Positions 16,739-26,534 of a stretch of DNA of 64,000 bases are shown here, piece after piece; positions within the stretch are counted from its first letter, which is position 1, and the number at the start of each line of letters is the position of its first letter. The notes below the pieces were generated by a model that had not been told where the DNA came from, did not search any database, and worked only from the letters and a program-made list of their open reading frames with translations. The stretch lies in assembly GCA_024103425.1 (NCBI GenBank), contig JAGFIS010000021.1, forward strand, positions 1 to 64,000. The letters run 5' to 3'. The position numbers and the translations under genes are program-made. This stretch comes from Chitinophagaceae bacterium (GTDB taxonomy: Bacteria > Bacteroidota > Bacteroidia > Chitinophagales > Chitinophagaceae).

Positions 16739-18151
16739 ATGCAACAAGGAGCATCTGAATTTTTGAAAGAAGATCAAATTGATATTTCACTGCCTGACGA
16801 AGATTTCTTTTCGGAGCTGAGAAAAAAAGAGTATTCAAGAGTTGATGATAATTCTGAAATCTACCTGGACTATACAGGAGGTAATATATATCCGGCTTCA
16901 CTGGTGAAGAAGCATCAAGAGATGCTTCTGAATGGTGTTTTCGGAAACCCGCACTCCATTAACCCGACCTCTAAAAGATCGTCAGAGCTTGTTGATGCTG
17001 CAAGAAAAAAAGTGCTGGAATTCTTCAATGCCAAAGACTATGTATGTGTCTTCACTCAGAACGCGACTAACGCGTTGCGAATCGTAGGCGAAAGTTATCC
17101 GTTCAATGAGCATACAGAATATATCCTGCTTTCTGACAACCACAACTCAGTAAACGGCATACGCGAATACTGCAAGAAAAAGGGCGGCAGCGTGACCTAC
17201 GTGCCGGTTCAGTACGAAGATTTGCAGATTAATGAAGAACTGCTGAAAAATTTATTGAAAGAACATACCCAAAATAAGAAAGTACTCTTCTCCTACCCTG
17301 CTCAGTCGAATGTAACCGGAGTGAAGCACAGTCTGAAATGGGTGGAATATGCCAGGAGCCTGGGGTGCGATGTCATTCTGGATGCGGCTGCTTTTGTACC
17401 CACCTCAAAATTGGATCTCTCTGAAGTACAACCCGATTTTGTTTCGGTGTCTTTCTACAAAATTTTCGGCTACCCGACAGGCTTGGGTTGCCTCCTGATT
17501 CATAAGGATTCTTTCCAAAAACTGACGAAGCCCTGGTTTGCCGGAGGTACTGTTACACTTGTATCTGTTAACTCGCAGGATCACTACCTCACAAATACAC
17601 ATGAGCGCTTTGAGGATGGAACCCTGAATTATCTCGACATTCCGGCCATCAAGATGGGATTGGATTATATCGATTCTATTGGGATTGAAAGAATATCGCA
17701 AAGAATCAACTCCGTCATTAGAGTTTTTGCGCACAGGCTTCAAGGCCTGAAGCACAGCAACGGAACTCCGCTCCTGAAAATCTTCGGGCCGGAAGATTTC
17801 AACAAACGCGGGGGAAATATGATTATGAGTTTTTATGATCCACAGGGTAATACCTTCTCTACAGAACTTATAGAAGAAAAAGCCAGCCGGCAGAATATTT
17901 CTATCCGCACAGGTTGTTTCTGTAACCCCGGGGTTGACGAAATCAACAATTGTATTACAACGGACGAACTCGCTACCTACTTTACAACTCACAAAGACGG
18001 GAACTACCACGACATGATTGCTTCCATCGGTAAGATGCGCGGATCTGTACGTGTATCTGTTGGATTTATTACCAATGAAGCCGACATGGATACCTTTTGT
18101 AATTTTGTAAATCAGTTTAAAGACAAGACCGAGGCTGAGATTACCTTATAA
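16739..18151 (+). CDS. class V aminotransferase / cysteine desulfurase-like enzyme, MOCS N-terminal type
   Basis: A 470-residue PLP enzyme resembling the NifS-like domain of molybdenum cofactor sulfurases. Seen are LDYTGGNIYP near residue 43, the Asp in DVILDAAAFVPT, the PLP Lys in SFYKIFGYPTG near 241, and a C-terminal RTGCFCNPGVDE loop near 391-402 with the likely persulfide Cys. The C-terminal MOSC domain of full MoCo sulfurases is absent. It could mobilise sulfur from cysteine for an unknown acceptor. No molybdenum genes are near. Confidence 0.82.
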   Translation: MQQGASEFLKEDQIDISLPDEDFFSELRKKEYSRVDDNSEIYLDYTGGNIYPASLVKKHQEMLLNGVFGNPHSINPTSKRSSELVDAARKKVLEFFNAKDYVCVFTQNATNALRIVGESYPFNEHTEYILLSDNHNSVNGIREYCKKKGGSVTYVPVQYEDLQINEELLKNLLKEHTQNKKVLFSYPAQSNVTGVKHSLKWVEYARSLGCDVILDAAAFVPTSKLDLSEVQPDFVSVSFYKIFGYPTGLGCLLIHKDSFQKLTKPWFAGGTVTLVSVNSQDHYLTNTHERFEDGTLNYLDIPAIKMGLDYIDSIGIERISQRINSVIRVFAHRLQGLKHSNGTPLLKIFGPEDFNKRGGNMIMSFYDPQGNTFSTELIEEKASRQNISIRTGCFCNPGVDEINNCITTDELATYFTTHKDGNYHDMIASIGKMRGSVRVSVGFITNEADMDTFCNFVNQFKDKTEAEITL

Positions 18152-18255
18152 TTAATACCCGAAGTATTTCAATTTATTGATTCCCTTCAAAAGGGTAGTG
18201 TACCATACATTCATATGCGTTTTCCGCGTATAAACTATTCTGATTCGATATCAGA

Positions 18256-18298
18256 TTCCCGGCTTTCTGCTATTTAGTCGGGGATTTTTCATTTTTTA
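18256..18298 (+). terminator. probable terminator downstream of the class V enzyme
   Basis: TCCCGGCT (18257-18264) pairs with AGTCGGGGA (18276-18284) with one bulged base, followed by TTTTTCATTTTTTATTTT. It lies about 105 bases after the stop at 18151. The rest of 18152-18445 shows no gene. Confidence 0.55.
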
Positions 18299-18445
18299 TT
18301 TTCCTTACAACAAATTGATTATCCGTATGTTACCTGGTTACCCAAAAAACTCCTTGAGAAAAAAAATAATTTTTTGTAACCAATCACTCTCTTGCCTTCT
18401 CTATTCTTTTGTAAACAACATCAAAAAACAATAAAACATACAAAA

Positions 18446-19111
18446 ATGAAAAAGTTACTCTTTGCTCTGACACTCATTATCGCAGGATTCACTGTTAATG
18501 CTCAATCAAATCATCATAACATGAATGATATGAAAGTCATCCCTGCATCACAAACCACATCTCTTTATGAAAGTCTGAAATATCAGGATTTCAATAAAGC
18601 AATGCGTAAACTCTGGTCTGACCACATGCACTGGACACTGGCCACCGTAGATGCATTCTTTAACGAACCGCAACAATTAGAAGCTAAACTGAACCGTTTG
18701 CTGAAGAATCAAAAAGACATTGGTGCTGCTATTGTTCCTTTCTACGGACAAGAAGCCGGTGATGCTCTTGCTGATTTGCTGACTGATCATATTAAAGGTG
18801 CAGTTCCTGTCCTGCAAGCTGCAAAAACAGGCGATAATGCATCTCTGACTAACGCTGTGGAAGACTGGTACAAAAATGCGAATGATATTGCTAACTTCTT
18901 AACCGCTGCTAACCCTAATAACTGGCCTGCTTCAGCCACTGAACCCGCACTGAAAATGCACATCACTCATACAGTAGGATATGCAACTAACATCCTGAAA
19001 GGTGAATATGATGAATCACTTCAAACTTTTGAAGAAGCTCTGGAGCACATGTTGGTGCTCGCCGATATTCTCTCAGAAGGTATTGCTAATCAATTCCCTG
19101 ACAGATTCTAA
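18446..19111 (+). CDS. exported helical-bundle (DinB-like) protein
   Basis: The ATG at 18446 gives 221 residues with a clear Sec signal peptide (MKKLLFALTLIIAGFTVNAQ, cleavage after Ala19 or Gln20). The mature protein is a helical bundle with regularly placed His residues: DHMHWT near residue 56, DHIKGAV near 118 and HITHTVGYA near 175. Similar cytoplasmic proteins in Firmicutes are often mislabelled acetylglutamate kinase; there is no kinase motif here. The His and Asp positions suggest a metal site. Followed by a strong terminator. Confidence 0.75.
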   Translation: MKKLLFALTLIIAGFTVNAQSNHHNMNDMKVIPASQTTSLYESLKYQDFNKAMRKLWSDHMHWTLATVDAFFNEPQQLEAKLNRLLKNQKDIGAAIVPFYGQEAGDALADLLTDHIKGAVPVLQAAKTGDNASLTNAVEDWYKNANDIANFLTAANPNNWPASATEPALKMHITHTVGYATNILKGEYDESLQTFEEALEHMLVLADILSEGIANQFPDRF

Positions 19112-19200
19112 AAACACAGGAGTAGCAGAGCGATTTAACCTACCCCACACCGGACCTGCCTGCGGCTCCTTCCTTCTTTTTGCTGTAACTCAATATATAA

Positions 19201-19232
19201 AACCCTCCGCCAGAAACGGGGGGTTCTTTCTT
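19201..19232 (+). terminator. rho-independent terminator
   Basis: AACCCTCCG (19201-19209) pairs with CGGGGGGTT (19217-19225), a 9-bp stem with one T-G pair and a seven-base loop, followed by CTTTCTTT. It ends the transcript of the exported helical-bundle gene. Confidence 0.75.
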
Positions 19233-19294
19233 TCTCCGGCAGGAACGATAACGGGAAAAGAATCGTAATTTTCCCGTGAATTCAATTCCTGCTT

Positions 19295-19804
19295 ATGGTC
19301 AGTTCAAGAACAATTCTGCTCCTACTTGCCGGAGCTCTTATTATGATGGTGGCTCTGAGATTTCAGGGACAATCATTAGTTACACCATCGGCCCCATCGG
19401 GTATCTTATCGCTCGAATTCAGTAAGACTGCAGCAGACGTGGAGAAAATCAGCAACGAGTGGTCGGGCGATAAAAGATTTGCTTTTTATCTGAATACTGT
19501 TCTGGATTATTTCTACCTTCTCTTTTACGGTGTCTTTTTATTTTTTGCCGCAAGATTTTTTGCCGCAAGATCTAAGCAGTTTCAAAAATTTGGCAATTAT
19601 GCAGCCATTGCCGGTATAACAGCTGCAGCATTGGATGCTATTGAGAATGCATTAATGTTATTTAATGTAACTATCCAACCTGTTGATTTTATAGCGAAGC
19701 TGACATCGACAATAGCCACTACAAAATTCCTTTTGGCAGGAGTAGCCGTAGCGTACGTGTTGATTATGGCGATTGCATCGTTGTTTACTAAAAGCGAAAA
19801 ATAG
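19295..19804 (+). CDS. four-helix membrane protein of unknown function
   Basis: A 169-residue protein with hydrophobic segments near residues 6-22, 65-90, 103-125 and 145-165, a soluble loop (about 25-60) after the first, and a short basic C-terminus. No conserved polar motif inside the membrane is obvious apart from Asp116 and Glu119 in ALDAIENALM. I do not recognise the family. It stands alone between a terminator and the repeat block. Confidence 0.65.
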   Translation: MVSSRTILLLLAGALIMMVALRFQGQSLVTPSAPSGILSLEFSKTAADVEKISNEWSGDKRFAFYLNTVLDYFYLLFYGVFLFFAARFFAARSKQFQKFGNYAAIAGITAAALDAIENALMLFNVTIQPVDFIAKLTSTIATTKFLLAGVAVAYVLIMAIASLFTKSEK

Positions 19805-19856
19805 AAGGCTGCTTTTTTTTACCACCTTAAAAAGATTTAAAACATTATCCCAGAAT

Positions 19857-20441
19857 CCGTAAGAGTGACCTGTTAATTCCGGAGAACACATAAGGTCGTC
19901 CCCATGGGACTGATAAATATTGATGGATTTTATTCTATGAAAAGCACGTCCCTACGGGACTACATCTGGATACTAAAATTAAGAAGCCCTGAGCAAGGAT
20001 GCTCAGGGTACTTTCGAGCCGCCTTTCAGTAATCTGATACTTGATTTATCTTAGGAAGTCTGTTTCCAAAGCTCCATAGGAGCTTCCTGTTTGTAACCAC
20101 AACGCTAATAAGCCATCCACTCCGTAGGAGTGCCCTGTTAATCTGCAACTTAGAACATAAGGTCGTGCCTAAGGAACTGTATCCACACGTTTAATATCGC
20201 AAGCCCTGAGCAGGGATGCTCAGGGTACTTTCGAGCTGTCTTTTCGTTGCACACACATCTTAGAAAGCCTGCAACCAAAACTCCGTAGGAGTTTCCTGTT
20301 TGTAACCACAACACTAATAACCCATCCACTCCGTAGGAGTGACCTGTTAATCTGCAACTCAGAACATAGGGTCGTCCCCATAGGACTACATTATCAAACA
20401 AGAGAGAAGCAAAAGCCCTGAGCGGGAACACTCAGGGCTTT
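19857..20441. repeat. non-coding block of imperfect repeats built from small palindromes
   Basis: The 680-bp gap between two genes is filled by three kinds of unit. Unit 1, ACTCCGTAGGAGT or a variant then CCTGTTAAT...AACATAAGGTCGT, occurs at 19857-19912, 20114-20185 and 20323-20390. Unit 2, the hairpin CCCTGAGC...GCTCAGGG followed by TACTTTCGAGC, occurs at 19985-20019 and 20202-20236, with a variant at 20415-20440. Unit 3, CTCCGTAGGAG then TTTCCTGTTTGTAACCACAA, occurs at 20070-20103 and 20278-20312. Two copies of the whole are offset by about 209-217 bp. No coding potential. Confidence 0.8.
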
Positions 20442-20444
20442 CAC
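20415..20444. terminator. hairpin with T-run, possible terminator at the repeat block edge
   Basis: AAAGCCCTGAG (20413-20420) pairs with CTCAGGGCTTT (20431-20441) around GCGGGAACA. It is followed by TCACC on the plus strand and preceded by an A-rich tract that gives a short T-run on the minus strand. It could end transcription of the minus-strand protease gene whose stop is at 20488. Confidence 0.4.
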
Positions 20445-20487
20445 CTTGGATATAATGAGGTTACGAGAATCCGTTCGCCTCAAAATC

Positions 20488-23400
20488 CTACCTCAATTCT
20501 TTTTGAATCTCCTGAATAGCTCTCTCCAACTGCGGATCAGTGCCATTCATCCTGTCCATAAAAGTATTGGCCACGAATATATCAGGAGCTACGCCCGTCT
20601 TCTCCAGATCTTGTCCGTCGAGTGTATAACACCCCCAGGACGGTAGTCTTACAGTAGAGCCATCCACCAGTCGGGCTGATGAAGTGAAGATGATCCATCT
20701 GTATGTTTCCGTACCGATAATCTTTCCTAATCCCAATGCTTTAAAACCTGCTGATGCCATCTCACCATCACTCAGGGTCTGCTCATTAATCAGCATGATA
20801 ATTGGTTTGGCAGCCGGTGCAAAGTTGGGTTGCGGACTCAGCTTACCATTTCTGTACTTCCATTTCAGATAAGGTTTCTGAGACAGAAATTGTAATACCT
20901 TATCATGTACGTTACCACCGGTATTATATCGAAGATCGAGAATCAGTGCATCTTTCTGAGCTACGGAATCACTCACCATGTTGAGTACAAACTTATCCAG
21001 CGATCCACCGCCCATATCTCTCATATACACATAGCCGATCTTGTTATTGCTCAGGCGATTCACTCTTTGTCTGTTGTTATCTTCCCATCTGTCATACAAC
21101 AATGAGGCTGTTGCAGCAGGACTAGTCGGGCGAATCTTCACATCAAACTCATCGGCACCGCGCTTGAAAGTAAGTGTCATTTCCTGTGGCATTGAAGCGT
21201 ATGACAGGTAAGCCTCCCTGTTTTGAGAAGCATCTACTCTTTTTCCGTCAATGGCTGTAAGGATGTCTCCCGTCACGATTCTGCCTTCTTCGATATCCGC
21301 ATTACCGTTTGGAACTACAAAGTCGACCGTGTACGGCGCATCATTCCTGAACATGATTCCTGTTGAAGCAGTAGTTGTTTTGTAATAGGTAGCTTCTTCT
21401 GCCCCATTGGTAGAGAATCCGTAGTGGGAGGTGTTTAACTCTCCCATCATGTTGTTGAGCAACACACGGATATTATCTCGCGTCTCCACATACGGGAGGA
21501 AGGAGGCATAGCGGTTGCGCACTTCTTGCCAGTTAATTTTGTTGAAGTTTTCATTGTAGTAATTCTCATTCAATACTCCCCAGGCTTCGTAGAACATTTG
21601 CTCAAACTCGTTCTTCAGATTCCTGCTAAACGAATAATTGATGTTGACCTTCTCGGCTGAGTTACCGTTTAGATTTACTTTCATCAAATCGCCTTGTACG
21701 AGCGCATAGGTATTCTTGCCATCTGTATAGACATAGGAAACAAATCCTTCTGCCCCTTTAATTTTCTCTGTTTTACTGGTTTCAAACGGTTCTTCTACCA
21801 ATTGCCACAAGCCCATTCTTCCGTTTTCATGGTTAGAAAGAAAGAGTATCCGGGTTTTATTACCGTCCTGAATCACTTTTACTCGAGATTGGTTGCCAAA
21901 TGCCGGGCCGATACGCTCTAACCTGTCCATCATATTCCTGAAGTCGATCTTTACAACGGGTTTTTCTGCAGAAGCCTTTCCATTCGTCTTAGAATTTTTG
22001 GAAGTATCTTTTTTCTTCTCAACAAAGAGAGAGTCATACATATCACTGGCGAACGGATCTTCTACTTTCTGCAGAGCCATTCTGTACACTTTTGAGTTTT
22101 GCATTCCAAAGGGATAGGACGGGTTCTTCCTGTCGCTGGCGAAGTAGATGTACTTCCCGTCGGGTGACCAGACCGGTCCTACCTCTGAAACCCCTGTATT
22201 GGTGATGTTGAATACTTTCTTGTCGCTCAAACGTACCAGAATGATATCCGACTCAAAATTCCTAATGCCGCTGTACATTACATACTGATCGTCGGGCGAG
22301 AAAGAAGGCTCCGGATCATTCAATCCCCAGATTTCATCTGTAACTAAAACAGAGGGCTTCATTGTCTTAAGATCGAGCAGGCAAACCTGGTTGTTACCGC
22401 TCAGATACACAGCCTGAGATCTGTCACTGTTGAAACTGATAGATCGATTTCCTCTTTGCTCGTTCGTAATCTGTACCTGTTTACTGTCGTCGTTTGCCTT
22501 GATGGTATAGAGATTCCCGAAACCTTTGTTGGTTTGTACAAACAGAAGCGTTTCGTTATCCTTCAGCCAGTAAACATCGGTCACACGCTCGTTAGCAGTG
22601 GTATTCAGTTCGCGAACGAACTTTCCTTTGATATCGGAAACCATCAGTCTGCCTCTCGATACGAATGCTATCTTCTTACCATCGGGTGAAATGTCCAACG
22701 CATTGATATTCTTAGCAACGCTAAATGGTTTCTCTGCCTCCAGTGAATTGCTGGTGTATGCCTTCAGAGGAATCAGGCTGCTCTTTTTTGACGCAATATT
22801 GTATGAGTATAGCTGAAAGTCTTTTTCGAAAACAATCTCTGTACCGTCTGCATTCACAATCGGATGCATTACTGAAGTCTTGAAATTTGTAAGTGCTACT
22901 TTCTTGTCTCCGTCAAAAGTGTACAGGTTATACTGACCGTTAGCTTCATCAGAAATGAAATAAATCTTTCCTTTCTTATCAATCGTCACCGACATATCTT
23001 TTCCCTGCCAGTTGGTATATTTCTTATACTGCTTTGTTTTAGGGTTATAGGATTGCACCTCGGGGTTGAAGGCGCCTTTGTAACCTATACGATTGTAGAA
23101 GTTGATGCTCTCCCAGGTATCGTCAAAGAAGATTTCTCCCGTTACCGGATGCTCCACGGCATCGTGTGTATAATCAAAATAATCAGAGCTGAAAACCCTT
23201 TGCGGTGTTCCACCGTCGACACTCACCTTATAAGTGCTCATCCTGTCGTACCGGTTGCTGGTGAAATAGATCCACTTACTATCCCACGACCACGACTCTA
23301 CATTATCACTTCCCGAATGGAAGGTCAGGCGTTTGATGTCGCCTCCACCGGCCGGCATCACGTAAACATCTGCATTTCCATATTGGCTATTACTGAATGC

Positions 23401-23637
23401 AATCCACTTACCGTCAGGGGAAACTCGTGGCCGGTTAGTGATACCCTGAAGAGAGGTAATCTGACTGGCCAGGCCTCCTTTCAGTGACGCACGCCACAAG
23501 TGTCCGTTATAACTGAAAATCACATCGCTGCCATCCGGAGTCAACGCCGGCGTGGATGTGAAATACAAAGATTTCTGCGCAAACAGCAGAACAGGAAAAA
23601 TAAGTAAAGCGATAAATACAAGGATTTTTGATTTCAT
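20488..23637 (-). CDS. tricorn-like protease (S41 family) with beta-propeller and PDZ domains
   Basis: The ATG at 23637 gives 1049 residues with a Sec signal peptide (MKSKILVFIALLIFPVLLFAQ). Residues about 22-560 hold repeated WD40/PD40-type propeller blades (for example LTPDGSDVIFSYNGHLW and WSPDGKYIYFASDRK). A helical linker, a PDZ domain near 760-840 and the S41 protease core follow. The catalytic region shows LILDLRYNTGGNVHD and then LINEQTLSDGEMASAG with the probable nucleophile Ser. It likely degrades peptides in the periplasm. Start chosen to place the signal peptide at the N-terminus. Confidence 0.9.
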   Translation of the reverse strand: MKSKILVFIALLIFPVLLFAQKSLYFTSTPALTPDGSDVIFSYNGHLWRASLKGGLASQITSLQGITNRPRVSPDGKWIAFSNSQYGNADVYVMPAGGGDIKRLTFHSGSDNVESWSWDSKWIYFTSNRYDRMSTYKVSVDGGTPQRVFSSDYFDYTHDAVEHPVTGEIFFDDTWESINFYNRIGYKGAFNPEVQSYNPKTKQYKKYTNWQGKDMSVTIDKKGKIYFISDEANGQYNLYTFDGDKKVALTNFKTSVMHPIVNADGTEIVFEKDFQLYSYNIASKKSSLIPLKAYTSNSLEAEKPFSVAKNINALDISPDGKKIAFVSRGRLMVSDIKGKFVRELNTTANERVTDVYWLKDNETLLFVQTNKGFGNLYTIKANDDSKQVQITNEQRGNRSISFNSDRSQAVYLSGNNQVCLLDLKTMKPSVLVTDEIWGLNDPEPSFSPDDQYVMYSGIRNFESDIILVRLSDKKVFNITNTGVSEVGPVWSPDGKYIYFASDRKNPSYPFGMQNSKVYRMALQKVEDPFASDMYDSLFVEKKKDTSKNSKTNGKASAEKPVVKIDFRNMMDRLERIGPAFGNQSRVKVIQDGNKTRILFLSNHENGRMGLWQLVEEPFETSKTEKIKGAEGFVSYVYTDGKNTYALVQGDLMKVNLNGNSAEKVNINYSFSRNLKNEFEQMFYEAWGVLNENYYNENFNKINWQEVRNRYASFLPYVETRDNIRVLLNNMMGELNTSHYGFSTNGAEEATYYKTTTASTGIMFRNDAPYTVDFVVPNGNADIEEGRIVTGDILTAIDGKRVDASQNREAYLSYASMPQEMTLTFKRGADEFDVKIRPTSPAATASLLYDRWEDNNRQRVNRLSNNKIGYVYMRDMGGGSLDKFVLNMVSDSVAQKDALILDLRYNTGGNVHDKVLQFLSQKPYLKWKYRNGKLSPQPNFAPAAKPIIMLINEQTLSDGEMASAGFKALGLGKIIGTETYRWIIFTSSARLVDGSTVRLPSWGCYTLDGQDLEKTGVAPDIFVANTFMDRMNGTDPQLERAIQEIQKELR

Positions 23638-23852
23638 AAGAATTTTAAATTTAGAATTCGATAAAAGTAGAATAAAATGGCCGTACAACTCGTCTGCTAC
23701 AGGTAAAAGTTTCCCACTACTGTTGGTATAGTGTTTGAGACATCAATAATCCGGAACTTTAATTCCATGCAGAATAAAAAACATCTCTTAGAAAAAAATA
23801 ATCAGGAACTTAGTTAAGGCGAATCGCATTTGCGTTCTCCAAAATTCATACT

Positions 23853-26495
23853 ATGACAAAGTCAGTTTCCCAAGAGCAGAAAAGATTAGACGAACACTAT
23901 ACGGAAAAGAAAAAATGGCTGAAGTGGGGGCCCTACCTTTCTGAAAGGCAATGGGGCACGGTAAGGGAAGATTACAGCGCCAACGGCGATGCATGGAATT
24001 ATATCACACACAGTTTTTCAAGGTCAAAAGCCTACCGGTGGGGCGAAGACGGCATAGCGGGATTGTCGGATGAAAAGGCACGGTTGTGTTTTGCTCCCGC
24101 ATTCTGGAACGGTAAGGATACGATTTTGAAAGAAAGGCTATTCGGCCTCACACCGTCTCAGTCTAACCATGGTGAAGATGTGAAGGAGTTGTATTACTAT
24201 CTCGACAACACCCCGTCACACTCCTTCATGAAATACCTGTATAAGTACCCGCAAGATCAGTTTCCTTATGAGCTCCTCGAGACAACGAACAGCCGGCTCA
24301 AAAAAAAGGATCCCGAATTTGAAATAACGGATACCGGTATTTTCAACAACAACCGGTACTTCGATATCTTCATCGAGTATGCAAAGAACGATACAGAAGA
24401 TATCTGTATCAAAATAACCGTGCATAACAGAGCCGCCGAGAAAGCGTTTCTGGTAGTACTGCCAACGCTGTGGTTCAGAAATGAATGGTCGGTCGGCTTG
24501 ATTTCCGAAAAGCCGGATATCCAACTCGGCACTTCAAATGATGACTATGGAACAGCAGTTGCTACCGACTCCAGGCTCGGTGCTTACAATTTTTATTTCC
24601 AAAAACCGGAACGGGTGCTCTTCACAGAAAATGAGGACAACTTCGAGCGCCTCTATGCGCTGATGAACAAAACGCCGTTTGTCAAAGACAGTTTTCACGA
24701 TGCCGTCGTCCATAACCACTTCGACATCTTCAACGGCAAGAAAAACGGTACCAAGTTTGCCCCGCTCTACAGACTGATGCTGGATGCAGGTGCTGAAACG
24801 GTTATTAAACTCCGGTTGAGTAAAGAATCAATAAGTCAGCCGTTTGGTACTGATTTTGAAAAGATATTCTCTCAGCGAATCGCTGAAGCGGATGAGTTCT
24901 ACAACAGCCTTACGGCTAATGAGAGTGAAGATATCAGGAACATTCAGCGGCAGGCTTATGCGGGATTGTTGTGGAACAAACAGTTTTATTATATAGATAT
25001 TCCTTCGTGGCTTAAAGGTGATCCGGGCCATGTACCGCCACCGGCATCACGACTTACAGGCCGCAACAGCGAATGGCCGACACTCAACAACGAAGACATC
25101 ATCTCCATGCCCGACAAGTGGGAGTATCCGTGGTACGCTGCATGGGACCTGCCTTTCCATTGCATACCGCTCGCTTCATTAGATGCTGAATTTGTAAAAG
25201 GACAACTCATCCTGCTGCTGCGCGAATGGTATATGAATCCGTACGGCCAAATACCGGCCTATGAATGGAATTTCAGCGACGTCAATCCACCCGTGCAGGC
25301 GTGGGCCTGCATGCAGGTGTATAAGATCGATAAAGCGAGAACAGGGAAAGGTGACATCTGTTTCCTGGAAAGAGTATTCCAGAAACTGCTCATCAACTTC
25401 ACCTGGTGGGTGAATCGCAAAGATCACCTCAACAATAATGTCTTCGAAGGCGGATTCCTCGGTATGGATAATATCGGAATCTTCGACCGAAACAACGTTC
25501 CCGGTGGCGGTATTCTCGAGCAGGCAGACGGCACCGCATGGATGGGGATGTATTGTCTCAATATGCTGGAGATCGCTCTCGAACTGGCACAATACAATAA
25601 AACCTACGAAGACCTCGCCACAAAATTCTTTGAACACTTCACCTACATCGCGGCATCTATCAATCAGATCCGCGAAGGCTTTGAAGGTTCGTGGGATGAG
25701 GAAGAAGGATTTTTCTATGATGTACTCCGTCTGCCCGACGGTTCTTTCAAACCGCTGAAAGTAAGATCGCTGGTCGGACTCACTTCTCTGTTTGCGGTTC
25801 ATGTAATCGATAAACAGTTATTGGAAAAAGTACCCGAATTCTATGGCAGGTTGAAGTGGTTCGTCCAATACCGTCAGAAGAACGATGAGTATCAGGTAAT
25901 AGAAAATCTCGGTGACAGCGAGCACATTTTACTTTCTCTTGCTCCGTTCAAAAGGCTTCAGAAGATTCTCTGTGCGTTACTCGATGAGCAGGAATTTCTT
26001 TCCTGTGCGGGTATCCGATCCCTATCCAAAATTCACGAGAAGCCTTATTCCATCAACATCAATGGCTATGACTTCGGATTGCATTACGAACCCGGCGACT
26101 CTGAAACAGCCATCTTCGGCGGCAACTCCAACTGGCGCGGGCCCGTGTGGATGCCAATGAACTTCCTGATTATCCGGTCACTTGAAAAATACTATCACTA
26201 CTTTGGCGACGATTATAAAGTGGAGTTTCCCAACCGCTCCGGGAATCTGATGAACTTGCACCAAGTAGCCTCAGCACTGCGTAACAGGCTGATCGGTATC
26301 TTTAAGCAAGACGACAAAGGCAACAGAATAGCAAACGGAGATAATCATCTTTTCAATCAAGACCCATATTTCAAAGACCTTGTCCTCTTTCACGAGTTCT
26401 TCCACGGCGACAGTGGTAAAGGGCTCGGCGCATCGCATCAGACAGGATGGACGGGAGTGATTGCGGAGATGATTAGAATTATGAGTGATGAGTGA
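23853..26495 (+). CDS. GH63-like alpha-glucosidase family protein
   Basis: An 880-residue cytoplasmic protein (no signal peptide) resembling GH63 / mannosyl-oligosaccharide-glucosidase-like enzymes. N-terminal motifs are KWGPYLSERQWGTVREDYS and the HSFSRSKAYRWGEDG segment. The (alpha/alpha)6 barrel contains WEYPWYAAWDLPFH near 425-438 with the probable acid Asp, AYEWNFSDVNPPVQAWA near 468-484, and a late NWRGPVWMPMNFL segment near 758-770. Bacterial relatives hydrolyse short alpha-glucosides or glucosylglycerate; the substrate here is not known. Confidence 0.85.
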   Translation: MTKSVSQEQKRLDEHYTEKKKWLKWGPYLSERQWGTVREDYSANGDAWNYITHSFSRSKAYRWGEDGIAGLSDEKARLCFAPAFWNGKDTILKERLFGLTPSQSNHGEDVKELYYYLDNTPSHSFMKYLYKYPQDQFPYELLETTNSRLKKKDPEFEITDTGIFNNNRYFDIFIEYAKNDTEDICIKITVHNRAAEKAFLVVLPTLWFRNEWSVGLISEKPDIQLGTSNDDYGTAVATDSRLGAYNFYFQKPERVLFTENEDNFERLYALMNKTPFVKDSFHDAVVHNHFDIFNGKKNGTKFAPLYRLMLDAGAETVIKLRLSKESISQPFGTDFEKIFSQRIAEADEFYNSLTANESEDIRNIQRQAYAGLLWNKQFYYIDIPSWLKGDPGHVPPPASRLTGRNSEWPTLNNEDIISMPDKWEYPWYAAWDLPFHCIPLASLDAEFVKGQLILLLREWYMNPYGQIPAYEWNFSDVNPPVQAWACMQVYKIDKARTGKGDICFLERVFQKLLINFTWWVNRKDHLNNNVFEGGFLGMDNIGIFDRNNVPGGGILEQADGTAWMGMYCLNMLEIALELAQYNKTYEDLATKFFEHFTYIAASINQIREGFEGSWDEEEGFFYDVLRLPDGSFKPLKVRSLVGLTSLFAVHVIDKQLLEKVPEFYGRLKWFVQYRQKNDEYQVIENLGDSEHILLSLAPFKRLQKILCALLDEQEFLSCAGIRSLSKIHEKPYSININGYDFGLHYEPGDSETAIFGGNSNWRGPVWMPMNFLIIRSLEKYYHYFGDDYKVEFPNRSGNLMNLHQVASALRNRLIGIFKQDDKGNRIANGDNHLFNQDPYFKDLVLFHEFFHGDSGKGLGASHQTGWTGVIAEMIRIMSDE

Positions 26496-26534
26496 GTTTA
26501 GGGTTTAGAGTTTAATGTTTAGGTTTAGGAGAAT
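26496..26534. repeat. short degenerate TTTAGGN tandem repeat
   Basis: Between the GH63-like and deaminase genes the sequence is five degenerate GTTTAGG-type heptamers (GTTTAGG, GTTTAGA, GTTTAAT, GTTTAGG, TTTAGGA). No other feature is seen in this 39-bp gap. Confidence 0.6.

Noticed and set aside
20150..20431. 93-codon minus-strand frame in the repeat block at 20 kb
   Set aside because: Translation of repeated palindromes; no start context and no similarity.
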